From Ministeria vibrans ATCC 50519 (Eukaryota > Opisthokonta > Filasterea), in contig CALSCP010002018.1 of the NCBI GenBank assembly GCA_943704425.1, forward strand, positions 26,333 to 53,815: a stretch of DNA of 27,483 bases. Reading direction: 5' to 3'. Made by a program: the position numbers and the translations under genes. The notes below the pieces were generated by a model. It was not told the DNA's origin. It saw only the letters and a list, made by a program, of their open reading frames with translations, and ran no database searches. Positions within the stretch are counted from its first letter, which is position 1; every line of letters starts with the position of its first letter. Positions 1 to 13,500 of the stretch are shown piece by piece.

Positions 1-241
1 TTCGTTCGTTTTTTTTTTTTCTTGATTTGACAAACTCCTTTGAATTCATCATACCCTGCGCACAATCGCCCCTGTGCACGCCTTGCATGGCAATAAAACT
101 GCCAATGGACGGCACTGCCGCCGGCACTGAGACTCATCGTGGCGCCCCAAGCGCAGAAGACGCACAAAGGGACGCAAAACCATCTCTCACGTCTCTCTCT
201 CTCTCTCGCTCGTTTTTTGCTCCCTGCAACTATTCCCCTAG
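1..241. other. 5' flank / upstream intron of the TRAP-beta gene
   Basis: The interval opens with a T12 run (9-20), carries a CT-rich tract (about 191-212) and ends in a pyrimidine stretch plus TAG at 239-241, which is the acceptor of the first recognisable TRAP-beta exon. A TRAP-beta precursor needs a signal peptide. None of the short open frames here encodes a hydrophobic N-terminal segment, so the first exon probably lies left of the window. I see no other gene in it. Confidence 0.5.
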
Positions 242-778
242 ACGGTGATGAACGCCAAAGCAGTCCAAGGAAGAGAGCTCACCATTACCTACAACTTGTT
301 CAACACTGGCGACGCGTAAGCACCGGAGACACAAGAGAAGACACCCCTGAATGACTTGACTCAACACCACTCGCTCACTCGTAGTGCCGCTGAGGATGTG
401 ACGCTCGACGACGAGTCAGTCGACGACGGATTCAAGCTGGTCCATGGTTTTGTCTCGGCCAAGTGGGAGCGCATTGCGGCTGGCCAGAACGTCTCGCACG
501 TTGTGGTTCTCGAGCCTCTCGGCTACGGTTATGTCAACATGTCGAGCGCACTCTTGTCGTACAAGTCGGGTGACGACGTCATCACGTCCGAGACGTCCAC
601 GCCTCCTACGCTCATCGTCTTCGAAGGCAACGCCTACGCCCGTCTCTTCCAGCCCCACAAGTTCGAATGGTTTGTCTTTGTCGTCCTTGCCCTTGCCGCC
701 ATCTTCGTCCCGTACTCTTCCTGGAGCGCCTCCGCCGCAAAGTTCGCTGTCGCCCCATCCTCCAAGAAGAACAAGTAA
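242..778 (+). CDS. SSR2: Translocon-associated protein subunit beta (TRAP-beta, SSR2-like), 5' partial
   Basis: This is the beta subunit of the TRAP (signal-sequence receptor) complex, a single-pass ER membrane protein beside the Sec61 channel. Visible exons are 242-315 and 385-778, joined through a 69-nt GTAAG...TAG intron. The joined frame gives 155 residues and ends at TAA. The lumenal part shows family landmarks: the strand VQGRELTITYN, then EDVTLDDES, KWERIAAGQNVSH with a conserved N-glycosylation sequon (NVS), and a second sequon NMS. One hydrophobic helix follows (WFVFVVLALAAIFVPY). The short basic cytosolic tail ends KKNK, which fits the dilysine ER-retrieval pattern. The signal peptide and first residues are missing upstream. 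The gene converges on the HECT gene with 119 bp between stop codons. Family assignment rests on collinear similarity over the whole lumenal domain; the splice sites are inferred from it. Confidence 0.92.
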
Positions 779-897
779 TAACTCGTAGTAAACGATTCTC
801 CTTTTCCATTCTGCTTCTTTTTTCATTTTTCATTCATTTTGTCACACACCACACCACACCACACCACACACGCACACACTCTCTCTCTCTGAATCTC
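779..897. other. Convergent 3' intergenic spacer with CA-rich microsatellite
   Basis: These 119 bp separate the stop codons of TRAP-beta (+) and the HECT gene (-). They hold a T-rich stretch (about 800-840), a CACAC/ACACC-type repeat (about 842-878) and a CT run (about 879-890). No AATAAA is visible on either strand. The two 3' UTRs must be very short or overlap antisense to each other. Confidence 0.7.
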
Positions 898-1471
898 TCA
901 TGCAAAATCGGTGTCAATGGCAACGCAATGCTGCATGGCGTACTTGAGACGCACAACAAGCACGTCAAGGGAGTCGTACGGAGGCAGCATGACAAAGCGT
1001 GCGCACGTACTGCTCGTCGGCAGCGTATCGTTGGTCCCCGACATCGGCGCTACGCCAAACGACGCCGGCATGCGCCCACTGCCACACGCAAACTGCAGGA
1101 AGCTGCGCAGCTCAGCCTGCGAGAAGGTCTCCAGCGCCGCCCAGAACATTTTGATGAGAGGAGCACTCGCAGAGAAGCCACGGTACTCGGTGATGGAACG
1201 CAGTGCACGCACATTGATAGACACAATGCCAACAATGCGCGGCGACAGCTCAACACCCCGCACAAGCGAGATTGAAAACGCCGGAAGTACACTAATAAGA
1301 CCCCGTCGCATCGCCTCCAGTTGCTTGTCAAACTGACCCACACACATCTACAAATCAAATCATAATAAGAAAATAATAGAGAATCGAGAGATTAAATAAT
1401 AATAATACAAATAATAAACGTCTTAATAACATCAATAGTAACAATAAAATCAATAATAAATCAATAAACAA

Positions 1472-1537
<66 letters not shown>

Positions 1538-4500
1538 TAATTTTATTATTAATACCTGCTTGGCCTTGGCGACATAGTCGAGACGGCTGTCCATGGTGAC
1601 GGGAATGCGTGCGCCACCTGAGACTACGTCGGCAAGAGAACCGTCGCTTAGAGAGACGGTCATGTCGCAGTCAATAAGGTCGTCGGGCGAGAGCGCTCCC
1701 GCAATGGCCTGCAGTCGCTGCACCTCCGCCTTGTCGACGTTGTTGTAGTCTGAAAAGGTCACCTGCTCGCCACAAACTTTCTGCCACACAAACGTCGCAA
1801 AGTCGACGGGAAGGTACATCTGGTGGCGCAAACAGCCGCCCAGCATGCGCCCAATAAATTCAAACTGCGCCAGTTGCTGTGCACTGGTCGCGTTGACACG
1901 CGGCACAAACGCTCCGCCGTTAGGCGTCACGACCAACAAATCGCTTGCGGCACTTTGCAGGTCCAGTGCAATCTCCGAGAGCGACTCGCGAAACACACCG
2001 CCATAGTCGTCGGCCTTCTCGCCCTCAAAGCCCACCTTGAAAAACCCGCGTGGGTTGGAGCTGTGGAAGATGTGTGCGGGAAAGGCACCCGCCGCATTGA
2101 ACACCTGCTTGAAGAAGCTCGAGTCGGAGTCCTCACTCGCAGGTTGCGCAAGGTAGCGCCGCGCCGCAACACGGTCAATCGTAATGCGAGGCCGATCGTC
2201 CGCCTGCAGATAGTGAAACGTCACGCCAATCATCGTCTCGGAGAGACGCCAGCGCGTCGACACAAACAGCACGTCTCGAGCATACAGACGCACCGCACGG
2301 CTCCAGCGCGCCCGCACCGATCCCGTTCCATCCGCAAACGGAAGCACGCGTGTAATATCGCGCGAGATGTACGCGAGCACACGCGCACGACGCTCCACCT
2401 CGGCAACACCCAATGGCAGCAGCTCGCGCGACAGGTCCTCTTCGCGCGCTTTAAAGTTGCCCTCGAGCACCCACTCGGCTTCGTCGTCAGTTCCTCCGCC
2501 CTGCTTGGGTGCCTGCTCCCAGTCTCGCAGACCCGCCGCACGCGACGCACTCGACACGTACGTCGCAATGTCGCGTGTCATCGCAGGTGTCCACGGATGC
2601 GCCCCGCCCGACGCCATCTGCGTCTTGGCCGACTCGTCGCGCTCGTGCGTCTCGTAAAACGCAATCAACTGCTTCTCCCACTCCTTCGTCCCCGACGTAT
2701 CCACCGCCTCGTAGCCATGCGGCACCGTCGGCTCCCGCAGTTGCTTTTGCTCGGTGACAAAGGCGACGGAACCGGCCGACGCATCGACACTCGTCACGTT
2801 CGCCGTCTCGCTCGTGCTCAACCCGACACTCTCCGTGTTGTCAAACGACATGTACGGCATCACGGCAATGCTGTCCGTTGTAGGCCATAGCGAGGGACGG
2901 AGTGACAACGGCGATGCCAACGGACGTCCATTGCGCCGAAACTCGAGCGATGACCCCGTCACATTCACCAGCACTCCAATCACATCGCCACTCTTCCACT
3001 CAGATGAGTCCACAAACGTCCATGTCATGGGTGTTTCATCATCTTCCGTCGCTGTGGTCGTCGACGCCGAAGCATCACCAACCTTGTCAGAGCTGCGAGC
3101 GGGCGACTTGCCCTTGCCCTTGCCCTTTGACGTGCTATCACCCACACTCTCAATCTTTTTCACAGCGTCACGCACATGCACCACCCTGCTCTCTTCTTCT
3201 TCCTCCTCCTCCTCTTCCCACTGATCATCATCATCATCATCCTCATTCTCATCATGATCAACATCATGATCAACATCATTATCCTCGCCACCTTCCTTCT
3301 CCTTCTCCTTCTCCTTCTCCTCCTTCTCTGCCACCTCGCTCTCAATCTTGTCACGACTCCTGTCCTTGGGTGTACGCTGAACCAGCACGCCCACACACAG
3401 TCGTTGCAACTGCTTGCTGCTGGCTGTCGCCGACACGTGTATCTCAAAGTAGAATTTGCCCTTCTTTTGTGCCACGGCTGGCAGCGACAGCCGATTGCCC
3501 GCCACCAGGTCCATCTGTGTCTCGCTCTGCGGTGCGTCGAGACACCACACATTTGGCAGTCCCTGGCCCGTGCCCAGCTGCTCAAGCAAGTCGCTTGCTG
3601 CCACACACAGCGACAGTGCGCTGTCCGACGTGTCCAGCATCTCCTCGTCAAACTCCTTCCAGTTGAGAATTGCCGAACTCTTCTTGCCCGTCTTTTTCTC
3701 GGCACGCGCCACAGTCGCAACCAGCGGTTGCTTCCACGCCAGCGACGCTCCATGGCACGCCACCATCACCTCAGCGGCCGCAAGAAGCAGGGGCGAAGCA
3801 GCACGCAATTTGAACTCGCGATGGAAGTGCACGACAAACAGTGCGTAGATGTGGGCCATGGCTTGGCTCAGTTCAAAGCGCTCCGACTCGGGATATTCGT
3901 CGGCGCGCCCCAGCAACTCCACAAGCATCTTAAGAGCGACCACGCGTCGCTGTGCACAGTTCTTCTGAGCGGCATACACCAATGACAGCGTGAGGTTACG
4001 CGTGAGCACATGGGTGGCGCCTGTCTGTGACGCCTGCACCACAGCCAACACGAGCGCAGCGCCAACGTCAAACTGAAATGTCGGTCGACGACCCAACGGC
4101 AACTGGGGAGCAAGGTCACGGAAGACAAAAGGTCGCTCGCCCATGTTGATGCGAATGCGTAGGTGCTCGCCCGACAGCGACACCGTCGGCACCAGTCGTG
4201 TCTCCAGCATGTCGTCCTTGTCGCCCGTGATAATGCCGTTCTTTGTGAAAAAGATGCTGTGCGTCTGGGGATTCCATCCGCAGCCAATGGTGTCACCCAC
4301 GTAGGAGGCTGCGCCGTTGCTCAGACCCGTGCCCGAGCCCGTGCTGTTGAAGTAGCCGCCGTCGTCGGCGTGCATCGCATACGAGCGCGGTGTCCAGCCC
4401 ACATTCGTATTGGGCCCAAACCACATGGGTGCAAAGCCAATGGCAACGGTGCGTCCATTGGCGAACGACGAACACGACAAAATGTCGACTTCGTAGTACT

Positions 4501-7500
4501 GCACTCCCTCATTCTCAAACTCCTCAGTTGCTTGCAAAATTGCAATGTTGTTCTGGCGGTCCACCACTTCGCCGACAAACTCGTAGACGTCGTTGTAGAA
4601 CATGACGGGTGTCGTGTCGCAGTGGTAGGAGCACTCCATCATGGACAACCAGGTGCGCACCGTCGACGACGCCGCCTGCTGCGCCAACAGCTTCGACTTG
4701 GTGCTCAGCATCGACTCTGCCTCACCCAACAGCAGTCGACTTAGCGGCACGTTCGCCGACGACTTGAGCAGACCTCGCACGCACTCCGCCGCCTGGCCAA
4801 CACCCATGTAGGATTGTGTTGAGAGCACTGCAAGTAGACGCAGCAGAGCGCCGTAGCGCGACTCGGCAAACGACTCCGTGTCGGGCCAGTACGCCAAAAT
4901 AGACTGGCACAGGTCACGAGCGACCAGTATCGCCGTTGTCATTTCGACAGCGCGTATAGTCTTCTCGCGCACCTCACCCGAGCGCAGGCGATTCGGCATG
5001 CTGTACACGTCGATCGTGTCGCTGCGACTGTGCGGCTTGGCGCTCTTGGATCGTCCACCGGACAGACCGGGAGCCGCAATGTCGTCGCGTTGCGACTGAA
5101 TCTCAAACGTACCACGAATAATGCCCTCGGTGTGCGTCTCCTTGCTCAGCTGCCACTCGGGCTCGCGCACGCTCTCACGCAACATCTCCGACGTCCACTT
5201 GACACCCGCTGTGTCCTCGTGGTCCAGCGACGTCGGCTTCCACGTCGCTTCTTGGTCCACCGTGTTCCACACACTGTAGCGCGATTGGTCGCGGTCATCG
5301 CGTGCTACGTAGCCACCGCGGTAGTTGTTCGCGGGATCGAGCAGGTACGAAAAGAGCTTGCGCACATGCGTACGCAACTTCTCCAGATCACTCCCAACCA
5401 CGTCGTAGGCATCCTGGAACATGGTGGGCGGCATCTTATACTGCCCTTGCACCGAGGCGAGGTAGCGGCGAACCTCGTCCGTCTGCGTGAGGTGCTGCTT
5501 GCGGTCGGGATCGTCGTCGTCCTCGTCCATTTCATTGCGCGCGCCGTCGCCGCAGTGAACGCCCGATCGCAGCAGCCAGCTTGCTTCGACCAGATCCGCA
5601 TGACTGCGCTCGGCGCCCGTGTACGACGCATCGAGCGTCGCCAACAACAGCAGACTGTCAAGAAGACCTTCGCTCGCGAGAACGGCCTTAATGGCATCGT
5701 TGCGCGTCTCCTCCACGACCACAAAGTCGCATAGGGACGTCAGCGCCGCGTGTAACAATGAAGGGTGGCGAGGGGCGCCACAGCCGGTGTCAATGGTCGC
5801 CAAGATCGACTGCAACGACTCGAGAATCATGGGCAGGCGCATCGGGTCGGGCTGGCAGTCAGGCGCAACACTCAGTTCGTCGGAGACGACCACGTTGACG
5901 TCAGACCCCGACGAGGAAAAAATGACAGACATCTTTCCGAGCAGCGGAGCAGTCGTCAAAATGGAGCAAAGACCATCGTCGTGGCCGTCCGACGGTCGTG
6001 CCTTGGCACCAGGCCGCACCACCAAAGATGAGGTACCCAGCAACTTGAGCCCGAGCCAGAGGCGCTGCTCTTCATCGATACCAAGTGTGTCGTCCTTGCT
6101 AAGACGCTCAACCGCCACAGCCGACGACGACGACGACGTTGCCTCGTGTGTGTTGGACGATACACGGCGCAGAAAACGGCCGAGCACAACACCAAAAGTG
6201 CCGCGCCAGTGATGCGCCTGTGCCATAGCACGGAGCAATCCTACTGCCGCGGCAATGCGACCCGCCTTGCTGTGCGACGGATCGGCAACGCGCGGCGACG
6301 TGAGCGCCACCAGCACCGACAGAGTGCGAAGGCCTTCCAGGCTCTTGCTGGCGCTGTCACTGGGCAGGTCAATATTGGACAGACCCAGCGCAGGATCAGG
6401 CCACGACACACCCCACAGACCGGAGGCGCCGCTCTTGGCAATCGCATTAAAGTCGGCCACGACCGCTTGATCGGCAGCAGCCGGTGAAACCTCGGCGCGT
6501 GGCAAGAGTTTGAGGAGAAGCCCAAGAGCGAGGTCGCGCACAGTCACCAATGACACGTCGCAGGTGCAGGTGACACCATTGAGCCGCTGACGCTCTTTGC
6601 GCGCTGCCGAGTCCGACGCAGACTCGGTGGCTGGCTGGCGTGTCACGACACCCGCGTACTGTGCACCACTAGTCACAATCTCTTCAATGTCGTCGTCTTC
6701 GTCCTCCCACTGCTGGTCGTCGTCGACGTCGGCCCTCTCGTCCATGTCTTCGAAACTCGCTTCGACGGGCGATCCGTGTGACAGGACCACACGCAGTGCA
6801 GCAAAGAGCACGGCAAGACGAGCCGGTTCGCGCGCCAGCAGGGCCGCCACGAGTGACGGAGCACTGTCAAAGAGTGTGCCAAGGTGACACAAACATGTGG
6901 CCGCCTCGCGCCAGGGGAACTCGGGCTTGCTCAGGAGCGACGCGGACGTCTTGGTCGAACCCAAGTCACAGCCGGGCAGAATCTCTGTGACGTCGGAGAG
7001 TTTTACGGACGTCCCGCCGCCCGTGATGGACAGGGCAAGACGCGCGACGGTGATGCGCACCACATTCTCCAGAGTCGCCTTGGCGACGGGGGCGTCGCTT
7101 TGGTTTGCGTGCAGCGCTGCCATCCACAACATCGACTGGCGCAGCGAGTGAAGCGGAAGCCAATCAGGCGTCGCCGGACGACCGTACACGGTCAGCTTGC
7201 CCACGTCGAGGTTGTCCTCAAAGCGCTTGGCGGGTGTTAGCAGTAGCAGCGTGACAAAACTGCCGAGACGCGGACGATCGAGGCCCATCGAGATGAACTT
7301 CTTCATCTTGGGCTTTTCCTGGCCACCGTCCGTGTCGCTTTCGGGCACGCCAAAATCAAAAAAGGCGCAGGGCAGGTGTTGTGTTGAGTCAGCCGGGTCG
7401 CACGAGCGCACCAGTTGGGCGTACTGTCGTTTGCGCATGTTCCAAAAGTGGAACAGCTCATTCGACTCGGGCGGGAGGCTCGACACAAAGGCAAGTGCGG

Positions 7501-10500
7501 TGCGCAGAGGCGACGTGTACGAATCGTCGACATTACCCAGACGGATGCGAGTGATCCACGAAAGGGGCTCCTCGACGCGGAATGTAATGCGAATGTTGCG
7601 TTCTTTGTAACGGCCCGTCGAATAGCACTCCTCTGATGACATCCCCACCACATTTTGCGGTCCAAAATCCGGCGCAAACAGGTAGCCATCGGTGTCATGC
7701 AGTACGAGACGAAGCTTTCGCGACGACCCTTCCTCCTCTTCCTCCTCTGTTTCGTCCTCGCCAGTGTCCTTGTCGTCACTGTCTCCATCCTTGTCTACAT
7801 CCTCGCCACTCTCGGCTTCCTTCGCCTTCGCCTCCCTCTCCTCATTCTCTTCCTTCTTGGTCTTGTTTTTGGTGTCGACGCCCTCAATCTTGTCCTCCAT
7901 CACATTCGGACTTTCGCTCTGTTTGACAGCGAGCAGTGCTGCAAAGTCAAGGTCAAGGGTGATTTCAAAGTCATCGGGCGACAGCTCGGTGCTGATGACG
8001 CGGAGCAAACTGCCACGCTCCTCAAGGTCAGTGCCAACACGCAGGCGGTGAATGAGCACCGAAAGAAGGTTGTGCCAGGCGGTGCGCACGTACTTGACGG
8101 TGCGCTCACCGCAAGCCGCAAGGTAGAAGGCAACGTCCGCGTCGCGCGCCACATCCTCTTCCTTCTTCTTCTTCGCTTCGGCGCCCTCTGACTCGTCCTC
8201 CAGCGAGAGCACTTCATCCAACAGCGCCGCACCCTTGCAACACATCGATTTGAGATAGACACTCGTCGCCCTGTGACTCGACACCTTGGACAACACCCGA
8301 TTGGCAACGTCAAAGCCCCAAGCCTTGCGCAAGCCCACATTGCGGCGCTCCACCACCGAGCTGCGCAGCTTGCCAATGTTCGCGTTGTCGTCAAGCACAA
8401 ATTCGCTAATGATTGACGCATCAATGCCACTTGGGTGAGGCTCTTCGCCAATCCGCGTGCCGTGCAGCAGCGCATTGGCCGAGCGCCACACATTGGAGAG
8501 TTTGCTCCAGCCGCTTCCCTTCGCACTTGCACCCGCCGATGGGTCGACGAGACGCGACGATGACAGGCGGGAACCTACAGCGAGCGATGCAGGTGTACTT
8601 GGTGGAGCAGCAGCAGATGCAGCGGTGGCGGCGGCACCAGCGGCAGCAGGAGCCACGGCCGGAGAGGAAGGGAACACAAACGGATTGGGTGTGGCCGAGT
8701 GGCGAACTTGAGCACTGCCAGGCTGAGAAGCGGGTGCCGGCGTCGGAGTGGGCACCGAGGCAGGATGGGCAATGGCCGCGGGCAAAAGAGTGAGCAAAAA
8801 GAGAGCACGACGACGAATTTGCACAAGCATCGGCGAGAGTTGTACACGTGCACTTGTGGATGCACCCGACGAGCCACCCGCCTCGCTGGCGGACGACTCT
8901 TCGCCGGAAATCATGGATGAGCTTTGACGCTGGAAAACACGACGCCGCAGCACAGCGGCATCATCATTGGCAGGAGGAGCGTCAGCGCCATCATCATCAG
9001 CAACAGCAGCAGCAGCAGCAGCAGCAGGAGTCGTAGTCGACATGGCGGCAGCCGTAGATGCTTCAGGGTCGGTCGAGGTCATCATGGCGAGCAAATCGTC
9101 GAGGTCATCTTCACCCTCGTCGGCGGCCATTTCCGAAGCATCGTTGTCACTCAGGTCAACCAGTGCGTTAGAGGTGCTCTGGCCACGCGGTTGTTGCTTA
9201 AGACGCAACTCGGCACGGTGCATTGTCGCCTTTTTGAAGACACCCCCAAGCGACGAAGGAATGTCGTTGGTGGAGCAAACTCCTCGTTCAAGAGCGTCGG
9301 CTGCATCGTAGCACTCGTGTGCGAGGCCCAAATGCCAAATCATTGCTGCAAAGATGGCAGACAACACCGAGTCAACGGCCTGGTCGACACGCGTGCCAAA
9401 ACTTGGATGCATGGGGCGGTACTTGGTCGCAAGCATCTTCTCAAAATCGCGCTTGTCGCCACGCGCCAGCGCCACAATGAAGGCGGCAATGTGAGGCTCG
9501 ACAGCAGCACTGTCGCTTGACGCCTCCACCGGCGCATTGACATTGTCATCGTTAGTCTCCTTGGTTGAGTCGAAGGATGACGCCTCGCTCAGAGCCTTGT
9601 TGAGACCTTTACGTGTGAAGCCTGCGCTGAAGAGGGGCGATCGTAGCCAGTGAGCTGAGGCGCCGTGTTCGGTGACGAGCGGCGCGAGGGCGACGGACGA
9701 GAAGAAGCCGAGGATGCGGGCGACAGCAAGTTGCACGTCGACGGCCCAGGGCACAATGGGCACGCTTGTGGCGTAGTGCGCGGTGACGTTGACCTTGTAG
9801 CCCCAATTGGAGGAGTCGTCGGCAGAGGCACGGAATGTAAAGTTGAGACCATTGGCATTGTCAATGTGGTAGGGCATGGCGGGAAAGGTGTTGTCGACAA
9901 AGTCGCCAGTGTACTGACCACTGCTGCCAAAAAAAAAGTGCTCCAAATCGGAATTCTCGTGCGTTGTGACGCGCAGACGGTCCAGTGGACCTTTGGTGTT
10001 GCAACGCGGGTCAAACTCGAGTGTGAAATGCGTTGCACCTGGACACTCAATGTCGCGGCTCGACAGTGAATTGGGCGCGTACGGATGCTTGCTTTCAACC
10101 ACAAAGGTACGCGTCGAGTTGATAATGGTTGCCTTGGGCGTATCGGCGTCGGCGGCAGCATCAGAAGCAGAGGCGCTTGCATTGAGTTCGTCAAGGGCCA
10201 CAAGCAGGTCGGTGAGGTGAGGCGCAATGGTTCGTGCCACAGAGCGATTCGAGTGCAGCGCGGAGTCGAGCGAGCTGACAAAGTGCACAACGAGGCGTCC
10301 GACCGACGACTCTTCAAGCATTTGCAGGGCCACCTCGCGATTGGGCAATTTGGAGGCGAGTTGCGTCAGTGTGCGACTGTGGCGACACAGAATCTCGCCA
10401 TACTCGGTGATTAGAAGCGCACCCGTGGCCGGCTCAGCAATGTCCTTAGCCCACGCACACATGGCAAGCTGGAGAGCCTCGAGAACGTCGCCGACAATGG

Positions 10501-13500
10501 AACGCCACGGAGTGGACTGAGATGAAGTGGCGGACGAATCGGAGGTAGGCGACTCTGCCGAGGGTGATTTGGTGATGGTGGGGCTGCTGGCGGGAGTGGT
10601 GCTAGAACTGCCACTGGCATTGTTCTGGGCGCTGTCGGCAGTCGATGCGTGCGAGACAAAGGCGGTGCGCTCCAGGTCAAAGAAAGCACGCACAGTGCTC
10701 AGCTGCGAGGTGAAATCTTCGACTGTGGTGTTGCGATCGTTGACGGGGAATGCAAGGAGACGCATTGCACCGGCGGTGGTCCGATGGTCAGCAAGTACGG
10801 CGTGGTAGCGCAGACTCTGCGCTTCGGTAAGGGGATCCTGACTTTCCTCAGTAGCCGAACGAATGGAGGCCAGCAGCAGATTTGAGCGCAAAAGAGGCGT
10901 GGGATAGGCGAGGGGAAACGAGGAGGCAAGGAAAGCGGCGGCCGCGGCGTAGATGTCCTTGTCCGTCGACTCGTCAACAAGACGTTCAGCGGTGGCGCGT
11001 GCGCGGTCCATAAAGCCCGCCTGACCACCGTCGGCAAGATCGAGCACATGCGCTGCTGCCATGGGGCCATCGAATTCACGCAAAATCATGCGAACGTTGA
11101 CAGTGAGCAAGTTAAGGGTGACAAGCGTGTTCGCGTAGCTTTGGGGTGTCGAGGTGCTTGGGTCACGCCAGGTGTCGGCGGAGCGACTAAGAATGTGCGC
11201 GAGCTGCACAATCATGCCGGGATTGGGGTCAAGGAAGATGCTTGGCGAGGACTGGAGGGCCAGACGTGTGCATAGAGTGCCGCCAATGTCCCAGTTTTCG
11301 TCGCGCGTCAGCGCTGCAAGTCGACCGGGAACGGCAAGGATCATGGTGGCCGCAGTGATAGGCTCCACCTTGCGGGTGCGACTAGACGCGGCGTCAACAG
11401 TTGACGCTTCCAATGAATGGACACGCTCAAAGGCAACGTCGTGAGCGTGCAGCGCACTGAAGGTGCCAGTGAATGCGTTGGGCAGAGTGGCGCAGGTAGC
11501 GAGGAGACGTTGCGAGTCGGTGGGTACCAGTAAGAGACCGGTGTCGTGCAGACCACACAGCGTGATACGATCCATGCCCTTCTTGTCGTAGACGAGCGTC
11601 TGACCAAGCGAGCGACCGTCCTCGAGCGAAAAGTTGAGCAGCATACGAATGGAAGTATCGTCGTCGACGTCTTCGCCAAGAACCGTAGCAAGTGCTTCGG
11701 GCAAAATGGCCTCAGGCGGTGCAAAGAGAGAGAGCACCTTGCCGGCCGAGTAGAAGGTCACCTTGTCGAGCTCGTCGGTGTTGATCTGAAGGGGCCAGTC
11801 AGTGTCCTGCGACGTGGCGGTAGCATACGCGGCGGCACGTGCCAAGCCAGCTGGCGACAAATCGTAGCACCACTGCGAGAGGCTCGCAGCCTCACCGCGA
11901 CACACGACTCCGTGGGCATTGCTTGGACTCGAGTCGCGCACTAGAACCCCACGCCCCTCATTGAGCGGCCAGCAGGCAACGACGCCTGGCTGCGAGCCAG
12001 TGGCAAAGCGCCGGCTGTCGCGCAGCACGTCGGCTGCCGAACGGGCAACCTTCCACACGGCGACGTGGCCAATAGAGCCGTGGAATCCGGCGCCAATGCA
12101 CGACACGGAGGTACTGCGCGCACGTTCGACAAGTTCGACGCCACCGGAGCTCTCTGTGGTGGCACCTGCGACAAGGACTCCGTTGCGATAGAGTGACCAA
12201 GGGCTGTCGGGGCCCTTGGAGACGGCGGCCCAGTGCACCCAGCCGCACAGCTCGGTTTCGGCCGTCGAGGCGAATCGCAGCGCCGAGCGACCGTGCGTGC
12301 TGTTGTTGCGTTCGGCGCCCACAATGAAACCCTTGATCTCGAGGGAGAGATCACGATGACGAAACACAGTCGCCGTGTGCGCTGACGCGGACGCGGCATC
12401 GAAACGCAGCCACGCCGAGATGGTGATGGGTCCGCGCGAGAGCGTGTCTGGCAGACTCGCGCCGTTGAAGCGCACAAAGTTCTTGGACTCACCCGTGAAG
12501 GTGTAGCCTGCGGCGGCAAGTGACGGATCGGGCGAGGTGCCCACGTCGGGAGCGGTGATGCGGGACGGGATCAACGACAAACTGCGTTCGTCGGTGAGAT
12601 GCGAACCGCCTGGGCCAGTGCGGGGCACAATGCGCATGACAGACACGTCGGTAGGCTTCCACTGGAGTGCCCAGGCGGCAAGACCGTCGCCGACAATGCA
12701 CAGAAGAGAACGGTCGTGAAGATCGAGGCCCCCGATGTTGCTGAGGCTCGACGGGTTGTGCACCGAGAGAATTTTGTCGCGCGGCTGCAGACGATAGAGA
12801 AACTCGCCGTCGAGTGCCAATGTTGTGTTGGGGTCCACGTCGAATTCTTCGTTGACACGCGCCTCGTCGTCGACATGGGCGGTCGTCGAGCTGCCGAGAC
12901 GTACTGAGATGAGACCCTGAGTGGCAGTGACGACAAAGGCGTCGTGCCCAAGGGACGCAATGGCGAGCACATCGTGAAGCGGGTGTGACAGCTGCCACTG
13001 GCGCAGGGTGGGATCCCAGGGCGAACGAAGAGGGGCATACGCTGCCTTGCGCGCAAACTGATGGAGCGGCTCGGTGAGAGCCAGACGAGACTTGGACGAG
13101 GAGGTGGCGGCGGAGGCTGAGGAAGGGGCGTTGCTGTTGCCGGAGTTTGTGGTGAGCAAGAGGGATGCGACGCTGACCAAGTCGCGAAGACGACCACGCA
13201 CAAGAGCAAGACGCACACTCTGGTCGAGTGCACCGGTACTTGCAAGGAATAGAGCCAGTTTGTCGAGCATCTCGTCGGAAGGCAGCGGGGTGGAATGAGT
13301 GCGGCCAGGCATGGCGGACGACGACGACGACAACGCAAACGAGTGTGGGGCAGACAGAGCACGGAGCCAGCGGGCCGTCAGCGCATGAAGGTGGCGCAAC
13401 ATCTTGGGGTCCACTTGGTCAATGGTGGTCTGCTGAAACAGCATGGTGAACGCGAGCTCGGCTGAGAAGGCATCCGTCGAAAGGGTGGATGTATCTGTGT

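Noticed and set aside
1355-1555. Poly-isoleucine C-terminus on the minus-strand giant reading frame
   Set aside because: It is translation of the AT-repeat intron. GT-AG splicing at 1555/1348 restores an ungapped HECT domain with its catalytic cysteine.
1823-2890. 355-codon open frame on the + strand, Arg/His-rich
   Set aside because: It is the antisense shadow of the HECT domain coding sequence; GC-rich codon bias keeps the opposite strand open, and the composition is not protein-like.
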